A DNA stretch of 64,000 nt. Source: Gemmatimonadales bacterium UBA4456 (GTDB taxonomy: Bacteria; Gemmatimonadota; Gemmatimonadetes; Longimicrobiales; Gaopeijiaceae). The stretch covers positions 29,433 to 93,432 of the forward strand of contig DGOW01000047.1 in NCBI GenBank assembly GCA_002390225.1, written 5' to 3'. Below are positions 37,000 through 45,284 of this stretch, piece after piece (position 1 is the first letter of the stretch; every line of letters begins with the position of its first letter). The position numbers and the translations under genes are program-made. The notes beneath the pieces were generated by a model, which saw only the letters and a program-made list of their open reading frames with translations, ran no database searches and was not told the origin of the DNA.

Positions 37000-38682
37000 T
37001 CAGCTACCACCCGAACCGCTGGGACGGGTGGCCGTGCCTCCATCCGAACCACCGGCGGCACCGTCTTCCTGCGATACCGGACGGGTACGGATCGTCGGGT
37101 ACTCGATGCCAAGCTGCTCGAGATACGTGTCGTACTGCGATGCGTCGTAGTAGAACGGACGCATCTGCTCACGCCACTCCGCCATGATCTCCTCATTCAG
37201 CCAGATCGCAGGCTCATCCGTCTCAGCGATGAACGGGATGTAGTCGGTCTCCGCCGTCTGGACGCTGTTGAAGTACTCCCACGCTGCCTCAACCGTCTCG
37301 CCATCGAGGAAGAGGTCCAAGAGCGTCAACGCCTGTGCTTTCGCGCCAGCAACGCCGCCCTTGTGGGCGATCGGCGTCGCCATCGCAATCCCGTTGGCCC
37401 AGTTGTGGCCTGGGCCACCGCGCATATTGGACGGGTAGCCCAACGTGACCGTGGGCATGTTCCAGGAGATGTCACCGATGTCATCCGAGCCACCGCCAAG
37501 CGAACGTGACAGGTCGACCGGACCACTCATTTCTTCCGGCACTTCGGTCACGAGGCCAGTGACCTCGACGTCCATCTCGGACTGAAACGCCTCAGCGAAG
37601 CGGACGTCGTCTTCGGACCAGTCGGGCATGCCGACTCGCTGGATATTGGCGAATGTCGCTTCTGCAACCGGCTTGCTGAAGTGTCGACTCCACGCCGACC
37701 CAACCGTCATGATCGTGTCCAGCGTCGTGCCCGTCATGAGCGCTGCGCCGCGCGCCATATCAGCGGCTGCGTCGTACTGCTCTTTCGTGAGATCGTAGTC
37801 ACGCTCGCGGAAGTAGAACCAGATCGTTGCGGTCTGAGGCACCACGTTCGGCTGGTCTCCACCATCTACGATGATGTAGTGCGAGCGAGCGGCGGGACGC
37901 AGATGCTCACGCTTGTATTCCCAGGCCTGAGCCATGAGCATGATCGCGTCGAGTGCCGACCGGCCGCGCCACGGTGAACCCGCGGAGTGGGCGGTTTCAC
38001 CCGTGAAGCGGTACATCACGGACCAGAGCGCGTTACCGCCCTGCTGGCCCCAGTTCACGCCGAAGCTGGAGCTGACGTGCGTAAACAGGTTCACGTCCAC
38101 GTCGTCGAAGACGCCTTCGCGAACGAAGTATGCCTTGGAGGCGACTTGCTCTTCAGCGACGCCAGGCCACAGCAGCAGCGAACCATCGATGTTCTCGCGC
38201 TCCATGATCTCCTTCACGGCGATCGCAGCGACAATGTTCACGGCCTGACCCGAGTTGTGCCCCTCTCCGTGGCCCGGGGCCATCCCCAGAATCGGGTCGC
38301 GGTAGGCAACACCGGGCTTCTGGTTGGACTGCGGAATCCCGTCGACGTCGGAGCCCATCGCGATCACCGGCTGACCCGTCCCATGAGACCAGCGGGCCGT
38401 CCATGCACTCGGCATGCCGGCGACACCGAGCTCGATCTCGAATCCTTCGTCCTCGAGGAGGCCGGTGAGGTAGCGCTGGGTCTCGAATTCCTGCATCCCG
38501 AGTTCACCGAAGGAAAACAGGTGATCGATGATCTCCTGTACGAGCTTGGAGCGGTCCTCGACCATCTCCATCGCTTCATTCTTGAGTGACTCGAGGCGAG
38601 GATCCGCCTGGGCCGTCGCCGCCTGAGGCAGCAGGATCATGGCCGCCACGAGGGCGGCCGCGGTCGTTATTGAACGACGCAT
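37000..38682 (-). CDS. Exported AbgB-like M20 amidohydrolase (copy 1)
   Basis: A 560-residue M20-family metallohydrolase most like AbgB, the p-aminobenzoyl-glutamate hydrolase B subunit, but with a Sec signal (1-24, ending ATAQ), so periplasmic. Family blocks include HLFSFGELGMQEFET, GSDVDGIPQSNQ, a metal-site variant APGHGEGHNSG, and TGETAHSAGSPWRGRSALDA in the dimerisation domain. It closely resembles the protein at 43556-45211 over nearly its whole length. The last 23 or so residues are a Gly/Ser-rich tail. It sits between two amidase genes. The true substrate is unknown; an N-acylated amino acid or small peptide is likely. Confidence 0.85.
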   Translation of the reverse strand: MRRSITTAAALVAAMILLPQAATAQADPRLESLKNEAMEMVEDRSKLVQEIIDHLFSFGELGMQEFETQRYLTGLLEDEGFEIELGVAGMPSAWTARWSHGTGQPVIAMGSDVDGIPQSNQKPGVAYRDPILGMAPGHGEGHNSGQAVNIVAAIAVKEIMERENIDGSLLLWPGVAEEQVASKAYFVREGVFDDVDVNLFTHVSSSFGVNWGQQGGNALWSVMYRFTGETAHSAGSPWRGRSALDAIMLMAQAWEYKREHLRPAARSHYIIVDGGDQPNVVPQTATIWFYFRERDYDLTKEQYDAAADMARGAALMTGTTLDTIMTVGSAWSRHFSKPVAEATFANIQRVGMPDWSEDDVRFAEAFQSEMDVEVTGLVTEVPEEMSGPVDLSRSLGGGSDDIGDISWNMPTVTLGYPSNMRGGPGHNWANGIAMATPIAHKGGVAGAKAQALTLLDLFLDGETVEAAWEYFNSVQTAETDYIPFIAETDEPAIWLNEEIMAEWREQMRPFYYDASQYDTYLEQLGIEYPTIRTRPVSQEDGAAGGSDGGTATRPSGSGGS

Positions 38683-38756
38683 CTGTGGTCTTCTCCGGTT
38701 CTACTGGGGTTGAGCGATGAGACAGGCAGTCGGGAAAGGATACGCGATCGTCGGCC

Positions 38757-40427
38757 TCAGTCGAGCGCGGGACGGCGCCGATGCCAGTCCGTTTGCTTCT
38801 GAAAGGCGTGCGCCACGTTGAGGATCTTGTCGTCCGCGAAGAGGTCGCCGAGCAGCGTCGTCGTCAGCGGCATCGTCGTAGGGTTGTCCGAGTCAGGGTT
38901 CCGAACCCCGAAGCCGTACTGGACGATCGCGGCCGGATGCCCCGTCTGGTTGGTAAGCCCCACGTGACCACCCCCCGAGACGAACATGTCGAATCCCTCC
39001 ATCGCCTCTTGCATCTCCTTCATGAGGATCAGGCGGCGGCGCTGGCTTTGCACGTAGTCCAGTGCGCGAGTGTCCCGACCCCGCCGAAAGCGACCACGGC
39101 GACGGGCTTCACGAGGTTCCAGCCCCTCGGGAACGGGTTCCGGCTCCTCGCCGTCCGGCGAAACGTGGAAATCGAAGGCCGCCGACGACTCGACACCTAA
39201 CGAGTTGGAGCTTCCTCGAGGAATTTCATTCATCTCTCGCAGTTCGATTCCCAGATCGCGTAGCTGGTCCAGGAACTCCTCCGGCGCGTCCTCATCGTAC
39301 CCGATCGTGTACTCGGAGATGTCCGCGTCCGGATCGAAGTGGAACGGCGCCGTGATCGAGGCCGGATCATGCTCACTGGCTCCGTGAAGTTCGTTGAAGA
39401 CCAGGGCGCAGTCCTCAATGGTCCGACACATCGGACCTGCTTTGTCCATGCTCCACGAGAGGACCATACCGCCGTACCGGCTCACTCGTCCGAAGGTCGG
39501 CCGCAACGCACTGAGTCCATTACGACGTGCCGGCGACACGATAGAGCCCTGCGTTTCCGTGCCGATCGCGAACGCGACAGCAGCCGCAGCCGTGGCAGAA
39601 CCCGGACCGGCAGAAGAACCGCTGGACCCTTCTTCACGATTCCAGGGATTTCGGGTCTGCCCCCGATACCAGCGATCACCCGACGCGAACTCGCCGGTCG
39701 CCAGCTTGGCCGTGAGGATGGCCCCGGCTTCTCGCAGCCGCACGACGATGTCCGCATCCTCGTCGATGCGCTGATCTGCGAAGGCGTCAGACCCCCACGT
39801 CGTGCGCGTGCCCGTCACCGTGAAGAGGTCTTTTACACCGTAGGGGATGCCGTGGAGAGGCCCACGCCAGGTACCGTTGCGCAGGTCCATGTCAGCCTGT
39901 TGAGCCTCTTCCCGAGCACGTTCGGGGAGGACCGAAACGGCGAACATGAGCTCCGGATCGTACCGGTTCATACGCTCCAGGTAGAGCTCTGTGAGCTCGA
40001 CAGAAGAGATGTGTCGATCACGAATGAGAGCCGCGAGCCGGGCCACGGGCAGCCACGCGATCTCGTCCGGATCCCCAGGGACGCGTCCCTCCCACGGAGC
40101 GATTCTGATCTCGTGGCGTTCGAATGGGTCGACGCCCTCGTCGTGCCAGCGCTGATAAAGGGAGCCCGTACCGCCCGGGTAGGCCTGATACACCAGCGCC
40201 GGATGCTCGCCGTTGCGCAAAGGAACAGGTGGCGGGCCTTCCTGTGACTGCTGAGCGAGCGCCTCCATGAAGGAGGGCTCGTCTTGGAGTCGAGGCTCCA
40301 CGGCCAACAGCGTCTCGGGGCGAACCGCTCCCGCGGCTACGGCAACCGCCGCGGCCTTCAGGAAGTCGCGCCGTTCCAGCCCTCGCAGTTCTCCCAGAAC
40401 CCCCAGTTCGTCCCTCGTCGGCCCCAT
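38757..40427 (-). CDS. Tat-exported amidase-signature hydrolase
   Basis: A 556-residue amidase-family protein. Near residue 19, ERRDFLKAAAVAVAAGAV is a twin-arginine signal, so it should be exported folded. The amidase signature shows the lysine in PYGVKDLF, a serine cluster EGSSGSSAGPGSA, and the nucleophile region GTETQGSIVSPA; the glutamine before GS differs from the usual glycine. The C-terminal part ends in NVAHAFQKQTDWH. It is 74 bases upstream of AbgB copy 1 on the same strand and about 130 bases downstream of the polyketide synthase. Confidence 0.85.
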   Translation of the reverse strand: MGPTRDELGVLGELRGLERRDFLKAAAVAVAAGAVRPETLLAVEPRLQDEPSFMEALAQQSQEGPPPVPLRNGEHPALVYQAYPGGTGSLYQRWHDEGVDPFERHEIRIAPWEGRVPGDPDEIAWLPVARLAALIRDRHISSVELTELYLERMNRYDPELMFAVSVLPERAREEAQQADMDLRNGTWRGPLHGIPYGVKDLFTVTGTRTTWGSDAFADQRIDEDADIVVRLREAGAILTAKLATGEFASGDRWYRGQTRNPWNREEGSSGSSAGPGSATAAAAVAFAIGTETQGSIVSPARRNGLSALRPTFGRVSRYGGMVLSWSMDKAGPMCRTIEDCALVFNELHGASEHDPASITAPFHFDPDADISEYTIGYDEDAPEEFLDQLRDLGIELREMNEIPRGSSNSLGVESSAAFDFHVSPDGEEPEPVPEGLEPREARRRGRFRRGRDTRALDYVQSQRRRLILMKEMQEAMEGFDMFVSGGGHVGLTNQTGHPAAIVQYGFGVRNPDSDNPTTMPLTTTLLGDLFADDKILNVAHAFQKQTDWHRRRPALD

Positions 40428-40462
40428 CTGCAGTCCTCCAGTATGTATTCAGCCGTTGAGGA

Positions 40463-40486
40463 TGCCGGGGGGCGGCGCACCCGGCA
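40463..40486 (-). terminator. Possible hairpin after the type III PKS
   Basis: A 7-bp stem TGCCGGG/CCCGGCA with a 10-base loop lies about 75 bases after the PKS stop, in the gap before the Tat amidase gene. No T-tract is present. It may separate the PKS operon from the amidase genes, but read-through cannot be excluded. Confidence 0.3.
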
Positions 40487-40559
40487 AGGCAGCGGAAGAC
40501 GGCCGGCGGTGACCGAGACGGATGGGAAGATTCGAGACGGCCTCTCGCCTACACCCACC

Positions 40560-41669
40560 TCACGCCAGAAGCACAGCCTCAACCGCGAGCCCGGGGCCGA
40601 ACGCCAGTGCCACACACGGACGTTCCGCCCCTTCGGTCCGCATCCGATCGAGAATGAAGAGAATCGTCGGCGACGACATGTTGCCGCAGGTAGCCAGCAC
40701 CTCTCGGGATGTCGCCGTGTCCTCCGTAGTCAGACCCAGCGCGGTTTCGACGGCAGTAAGAATGCGTGGGCCACCCGGATGGATCGCCCAGGAGCCGACC
40801 TCCTCTCGGGACAGACCCTGTTCGGCGAGCCAGCCATCAAGCCATCCCGCGAGCCGCTCTTCGATCAGCTCGGGAACCCGCGCGGACAGGGTCATGCGAA
40901 AGCCGTGATCTCCAATGCGCCATGTCATGGCCTCCGCCGAGTCCGCCATGAGAAGGGTGCCGGTTCCGATGACTCGCCATGGCTGCCCTGCCTCCGACGG
41001 CCCACTCGCAGGCGCTCCGACTCGTCCAACTACAGCCGCAGCGCCATCGGCGAAGAGAGAGTTGGCGACGAGCATGTCCAGGTCCCATCCGTAGGCGAAG
41101 TGCAGGCTGCACAGCTCGACCGCGCACACGAGAGGGACCACCCCCGGATCCTGCAGTGCGTACCCTCGAGCTACCCGGAGCCCGTTGAGCGCTCCGTGAC
41201 AGCCCATGAAGCCCACGTGGGTGCGCTCGGTATCTGCTCCAAGCCCCAGCGACTCGATGAGTGCGCTGTCGACACCAGGTGATACGAATCCAGTACAGGA
41301 GACGCTAATGAGGTGCGTGACCTCTGACGGGTCGACGGCTCCAGCCTGCAGGGCCGACCGAGCAGCACGGATTGCGAGGTCCGGGGCGTGTTCCGCATAA
41401 GCCGCCATCCGCTCCGACGTCGTCGGGCCGAAATCCTGATCATCTGCGGCCGCCGCGTAGAAGGGCTGTCTCGCACGGAGGGGCCCGTCCGACGACTGGA
41501 ACAGCACGCTGTGGCGCGTGCGGATTCGTGAGCGCCGATAGAGCGCCTTCAGGGTCCGCGCACGTCGATCCCCAATCCCACAGAACGTAGTATGGAGGTC
41601 GACCGCATCGGCCTGAGCCATCGAATGAGGCGGCAGCGCAGTGCCCATTCCGTGAAGGATGAACGGCAT
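40560..41669 (-). CDS. Type III polyketide synthase
   Basis: A 369-residue homodimeric chalcone-synthase-like enzyme condensing a CoA starter with malonyl-CoA. The catalytic triad is visible: C157 in GFMGCHGALNG, H297 in WAIHPGGPRIL, N330 in TCGNMSSPTI. Length is close to the usual 350-390. The ATG at 41669 overlaps the FAD protein stop (TGATG). Related bacterial enzymes make alkylresorcinols, alkylpyrones or tetrahydroxynaphthalene; the product cannot be read from the sequence. A methyltransferase and an FAD oxidoreductase lie in the same operon as probable tailoring enzymes. Confidence 0.92.
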   Translation of the reverse strand: MPFILHGMGTALPPHSMAQADAVDLHTTFCGIGDRRARTLKALYRRSRIRTRHSVLFQSSDGPLRARQPFYAAAADDQDFGPTTSERMAAYAEHAPDLAIRAARSALQAGAVDPSEVTHLISVSCTGFVSPGVDSALIESLGLGADTERTHVGFMGCHGALNGLRVARGYALQDPGVVPLVCAVELCSLHFAYGWDLDMLVANSLFADGAAAVVGRVGAPASGPSEAGQPWRVIGTGTLLMADSAEAMTWRIGDHGFRMTLSARVPELIEERLAGWLDGWLAEQGLSREEVGSWAIHPGGPRILTAVETALGLTTEDTATSREVLATCGNMSSPTILFILDRMRTEGAERPCVALAFGPGLAVEAVLLA

Positions 41670-42814
41670 CAGGAGACCCCGACTGCAGCGCTCATGGCGC
41701 GGTGGGTCCGGCTGGTGGATCGGACAAACGGAGACGCGAGAAGGGGGGCATGCGCGGTTAGCGCGATCGCGAGGCGGACCAGAGTCCGGCTCCTGAGCCC
41801 ACGGGCCAGTAGCCGGCATGTGCGCCGGCTCCGCCCGATGCTCCGATCGTATTCCCGCGTCCACGAACCGATTAATTCGTCATCCCAGCGCGCGACGCCT
41901 GCTTCCACGAACGGGGTGACCCGAACAGCCCCCTCGAGCGCCCACGCCATCCCCTCACCGGTGAACGGCTCGACGTATCCAGCGGCGTCGCCGATCCGGA
42001 AGACACGTGATGACGCAAGTTCGCGGGGAGACCAGGTCAGCGGGGGCGTACCCTTCCAGGGCTCTTCCGGCGGGGCAGACGCGGCGGCCACACCGGCATC
42101 GCTGAGCAGCCGACGGACCGCGCCATCGAGGCCCCACTCGGCTACTGCGTGGGGGGTGAGGGCGGCGGCGACGTTGACAGTGCCGTCCTCTACTCGGACA
42201 AATCCGACGTATCCGTGAGCGCCGACGACCATGCGCAAGATTCCCGGCGCGAGCGTGAAGGCCTCCAACGGAAACACCGCCCCCGCGCCAATAAGAGAAT
42301 CAGGTTCGGTCCGACTCGATCGTGCCTCGCCAAACGGCTGCACTGTATCAGCAAGCCCGGCGGCATCGACGACCACACCCGCGCGAATCAGCCCGAGTCC
42401 GGTGTCCAGCTCGACTCCATCATCATTCACCGACGCGATCCGCCCCCGGCACCCATCGAAAAACGTCGCCCCTGCATCCTGCGCTGCACTCACGATGGTG
42501 TGGTCGAGCGCCTGCCTCGAAACGGCCAGATTGCCTCCGAGTCGGATCGTGGAGTGCCCGCGATCTCCCCGTAGCTCCATGCGATAGAGGGAGTGTCCAC
42601 CAAGAGCGCGGACACGAGCTCCCAGCCCCTCCGCCTCGAGGGTCGCGAGTGCCCCGGGTCCGACGCACGCACCACATACCTTCCGCCGTGGGAAACGGGC
42701 CCGGTCCAGCAAGACGACGTCGCAGCCCGCCCGAGCCAAACGCAGTGCAGCGAGGCTGCCGGCAGAGCCGGCACCGACGACGACCACATCACACGAAGAG
42801 GGAAGAACACTCAT
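41669..42814 (-). CDS. FAD-dependent oxidoreductase, geranylgeranyl reductase-like
   Basis: A 381-residue flavoprotein of the GGR/PHBH superfamily. The dinucleotide motif VVGAGSAGSLAALRLA is at about 11-26, the RRKVCGACVGPGAL block is typical of the GGR branch, and IGDAAGYVEPFTGEGMAWAL contacts the FAD ribityl chain. In related type III PKS operons such flavoproteins hydroxylate or reduce the phenolic lipid product. Its ATG overlaps the methyltransferase stop (ATGA), and its stop overlaps the PKS ATG, so the three proteins are translationally coupled. Confidence 0.88.
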   Translation of the reverse strand: MSVLPSSCDVVVVGAGSAGSLAALRLARAGCDVVLLDRARFPRRKVCGACVGPGALATLEAEGLGARVRALGGHSLYRMELRGDRGHSTIRLGGNLAVSRQALDHTIVSAAQDAGATFFDGCRGRIASVNDDGVELDTGLGLIRAGVVVDAAGLADTVQPFGEARSSRTEPDSLIGAGAVFPLEAFTLAPGILRMVVGAHGYVGFVRVEDGTVNVAAALTPHAVAEWGLDGAVRRLLSDAGVAAASAPPEEPWKGTPPLTWSPRELASSRVFRIGDAAGYVEPFTGEGMAWALEGAVRVTPFVEAGVARWDDELIGSWTREYDRSIGRSRRTCRLLARGLRSRTLVRLAIALTAHAPLLASPFVRSTSRTHRAMSAAVGVS

Positions 42815-43530
42815 GTGGAGGGACGCCACCGAAGCACGAACCGTTGAGGCCACACGGCTTTGATGTTCGCGGTGGGCAGCTCAGCACGTTCGGCGAGTCC
42901 ACGGACCTCATCGAGCGTGAATGCAGCTCGAACTGATCGAAGACCGTCAATTCGCGCGACGTCGGACCGAGTGAGCGTGTGGAGGCCGACCCAGGCCAAG
43001 ACGTAGCCCAGCCGGGTCCGACGTAGATCCTGAACGATCAGGACATCACGCGCACTCCTGGCCATGCGCCGCAGCAGGGTACACGCCTCTTCCGCGCTGA
43101 GATGATGCAGGAAGAGATTCGTCGTCACCACATCCGCCTCGGTAGACAGGTCATCAGTCAGCACGTTCATTTGCAGGGTGCGCACACGACCACCACTGGC
43201 CATATCCGCGCGCTCGAGAGCGACCCCACTCAGGTCACAGCCAACAAGCTCCACTGGCACGCGCTTCCTGTCGGCGATCCGTGCGACCGCGATGAGCATG
43301 TCCGCTCCTCCGCACGCGACGTCGAGAACACGCACGGCCCGTCCAGTGGACCGGTGAACTCGCGCCACCTCATGCCATAGCCTGGGCACTGCGTAAGATA
43401 CCCGATTGATACGCGACAGGGCGATCAGAGCTCGTTGGTGACGCTCCGGCTCGAGGCCGGGATCATCCATGAGTTCAGCCTGGCGATGCCGAATCGAGAG
43501 ATCCGGCACCACCAGGCTGCTCATCGTCAT
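42811..43530 (-). CDS. Class I SAM-dependent methyltransferase
   Basis: A 239-residue protein with the Rossmann SAM site VRVLDVACGGADML at about residue 67, an acidic residue ending the second strand in VELVGCDLSGVALERA, and NLFLHHLSAEEA, a pattern found in UbiE-like O- or C-methyltransferases. It is the first gene of the PKS operon and starts 25 bases after the AbgB copy 2 stop, so co-transcription with the hydrolase is possible. A GAGGG ribosome site lies 8 bases before the ATG at 43530. It probably methylates the polyketide product. Confidence 0.85.
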   Translation of the reverse strand: MTMSSLVVPDLSIRHRQAELMDDPGLEPERHQRALIALSRINRVSYAVPRLWHEVARVHRSTGRAVRVLDVACGGADMLIAVARIADRKRVPVELVGCDLSGVALERADMASGGRVRTLQMNVLTDDLSTEADVVTTNLFLHHLSAEEACTLLRRMARSARDVLIVQDLRRTRLGYVLAWVGLHTLTRSDVARIDGLRSVRAAFTLDEVRGLAERAELPTANIKAVWPQRFVLRWRPST

Positions 43531-43555
43531 GAGGGCTACCCTCAGCCCCCGAAGC

Positions 43556-45211
43556 TCAGCTCCCTCCAGGCCTCACCGGCCCGGCATCCTGACCGGCGTC
43601 TTCGCTGACCGGGCGGGTACGAACGGTCGGGTACTCGATGCCCAGCTGCTCGAGATACGTGTCGTACTCGTCAGGGTTGTAGTAGAACGGGCGCATCCGC
43701 TCACGCCACTGACCCATGATATCCTCGTTCAGCCAGATCGCTGGCTGATCGGTCTCGGTGATGAACGGTGTGTACGTAGTCTCGGCCGTCTGCACGTCGT
43801 TGAAGTAGTCCCACGCCGCGTCGACCGTCTCTCCATCCAGGAAGAGATCAAGGAGCGTCAGTGCCTGAGCTTTCGCACCGGCAAGTGATCCCTTGTGCGC
43901 GATCGGCGTCGCCATCGCAATGCCATTCGCCCAGTTGTGACCCGGGCCACCAGGCATGTTTGCCGGGAAGCGCATCGTGACGGTCGGCATGTTCCACGAG
44001 ATGTCCCCGATATCATCGGATCCTCCGCCTAGCGAACGGGACAGGTCGACGGGACCACCCAGTTCACTGACCTCGGTCGGAAGGCCTCGCTCATCCTGAC
44101 CCATTTCTCGCTGGAGTGCGTTCGCTAGCGTGATATCGGCGTCCGACCAATCCGGCATCCCGACCCGCTGGATGTTCGAGTGCGTCACCTCGGCGACAGG
44201 CTTGCTGAAGTGCCGGCTCCACGCCGACCCGACCGTCATCACGGTGTCGACCTGTGTCCCGGTCATCAGCGCGGCGCCCTCGGCCATGAGCTTCGCGGCA
44301 TCGTACGACTCCATCACGAGGTCGTAGTTGATCTCACGAAAGAAGTACCAGATGGTCGACGTCTGCGGCACCACGTTCGGCTGATCACCACCGTCTACGA
44401 TGATGTAGTGCGAGCGTTCAGCTGGCCGCAGGTGCTCACGCTTGAACTCCCACGCCTGCGCCATGAGCATGACGGCGTCGAGCGCCGAGCGGCCACGCCA
44501 CGGGGATCCCGCCGAGTGAGCCGTCTCTCCGGTGAAACGGAATTGCGCGGAGACGAGCGCGTTTCCACCCGCCTGACCCCACGTGGTGTTGAAGCCCGAC
44601 GACACGTGAGTGAACAAGTTCACGTCGACACCGTCGAAGGTCCCCTCGCGCACGAAGAACGCCTTGGAACCGAGCTGCTCCTCGGCCACGCCAGGCCAGA
44701 TCAGGAGCGAGCCATCAATGTCCTCGCGCTCCATGAGCTCCTTCACGTTGAGCGCGGCAACGATGTTGACTGCCTGACCCGAGTTATGACCTTCACCGTG
44801 CCCGGGAGCCATGGAGAGGATCGGGTCACGGTATCCGACTCCGGGCTTCTGGTTCGACTGGGGAATCCCGTCGACATCAGAACCTAGAGCGATCATCGGA
44901 GAGCCGGAGCCGTTCGACCAGCGCGCCGTCCATGCACTCGGCATGCCGGCAACCCCGAGCTCGATCTCGAAGCCGGCGTCCTCGAGTATGCCGGTCAGAT
45001 AACGCTGGGTTTCGAACTCCTGGAAACCTAGCTCACCGAAGCTGAAGAGCATGTCCACGATTTCCTGGACCATCTTCGCGTCGTCCTGGACCATCTCCAG
45101 GACTTCATCCTTCAGGTCGTCCAGGCGTGAGTCAGCCTGAGCGGAAAGGGCGGCTGGCAGGAGAAGTGCGGCGGCGGCCAGGCCGAGCGCACGGGGAACG
45201 ACAAGACGCAT
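43556..45211 (-). CDS. Exported AbgB-like M20 amidohydrolase (copy 2)
   Basis: A 551-residue paralogue of the protein at 37000-38682. Shared blocks include QRYLTG, GVAGMPSAWTARW, SDVDGIPQSNQKPGV, TGETAHSAGSPWRG, SRSLGGGSDDIGD and YDTYLEQLGIEYPT; differences are scattered, and the C-terminal tails differ. The ATG at 45211 has GGAG 7 bases upstream and begins a Sec signal ending LSAQ, so the enzyme is periplasmic. It follows an S9 peptidase gene by 73 bases. Substrate unknown, as for copy 1. Confidence 0.85.
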   Translation of the reverse strand: MRLVVPRALGLAAAALLLPAALSAQADSRLDDLKDEVLEMVQDDAKMVQEIVDMLFSFGELGFQEFETQRYLTGILEDAGFEIELGVAGMPSAWTARWSNGSGSPMIALGSDVDGIPQSNQKPGVGYRDPILSMAPGHGEGHNSGQAVNIVAALNVKELMEREDIDGSLLIWPGVAEEQLGSKAFFVREGTFDGVDVNLFTHVSSGFNTTWGQAGGNALVSAQFRFTGETAHSAGSPWRGRSALDAVMLMAQAWEFKREHLRPAERSHYIIVDGGDQPNVVPQTSTIWYFFREINYDLVMESYDAAKLMAEGAALMTGTQVDTVMTVGSAWSRHFSKPVAEVTHSNIQRVGMPDWSDADITLANALQREMGQDERGLPTEVSELGGPVDLSRSLGGGSDDIGDISWNMPTVTMRFPANMPGGPGHNWANGIAMATPIAHKGSLAGAKAQALTLLDLFLDGETVDAAWDYFNDVQTAETTYTPFITETDQPAIWLNEDIMGQWRERMRPFYYNPDEYDTYLEQLGIEYPTVRTRPVSEDAGQDAGPVRPGGS

Positions 45212-45284
45212 GCGGGGACTCCGGGTGGGGTAACGTATTCCGGCAGATTGGCCGGCCCGGGAGGACAGGGCAAGTCGGACCGGG

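Noticed and set aside
36999..37196. Longer N-terminus for the amidase at 35388
   Set aside because: It would overlap the upstream M20 gene by up to 197 bases; the GTG at 36998 gives a proper signal peptide and a 1-base gap.
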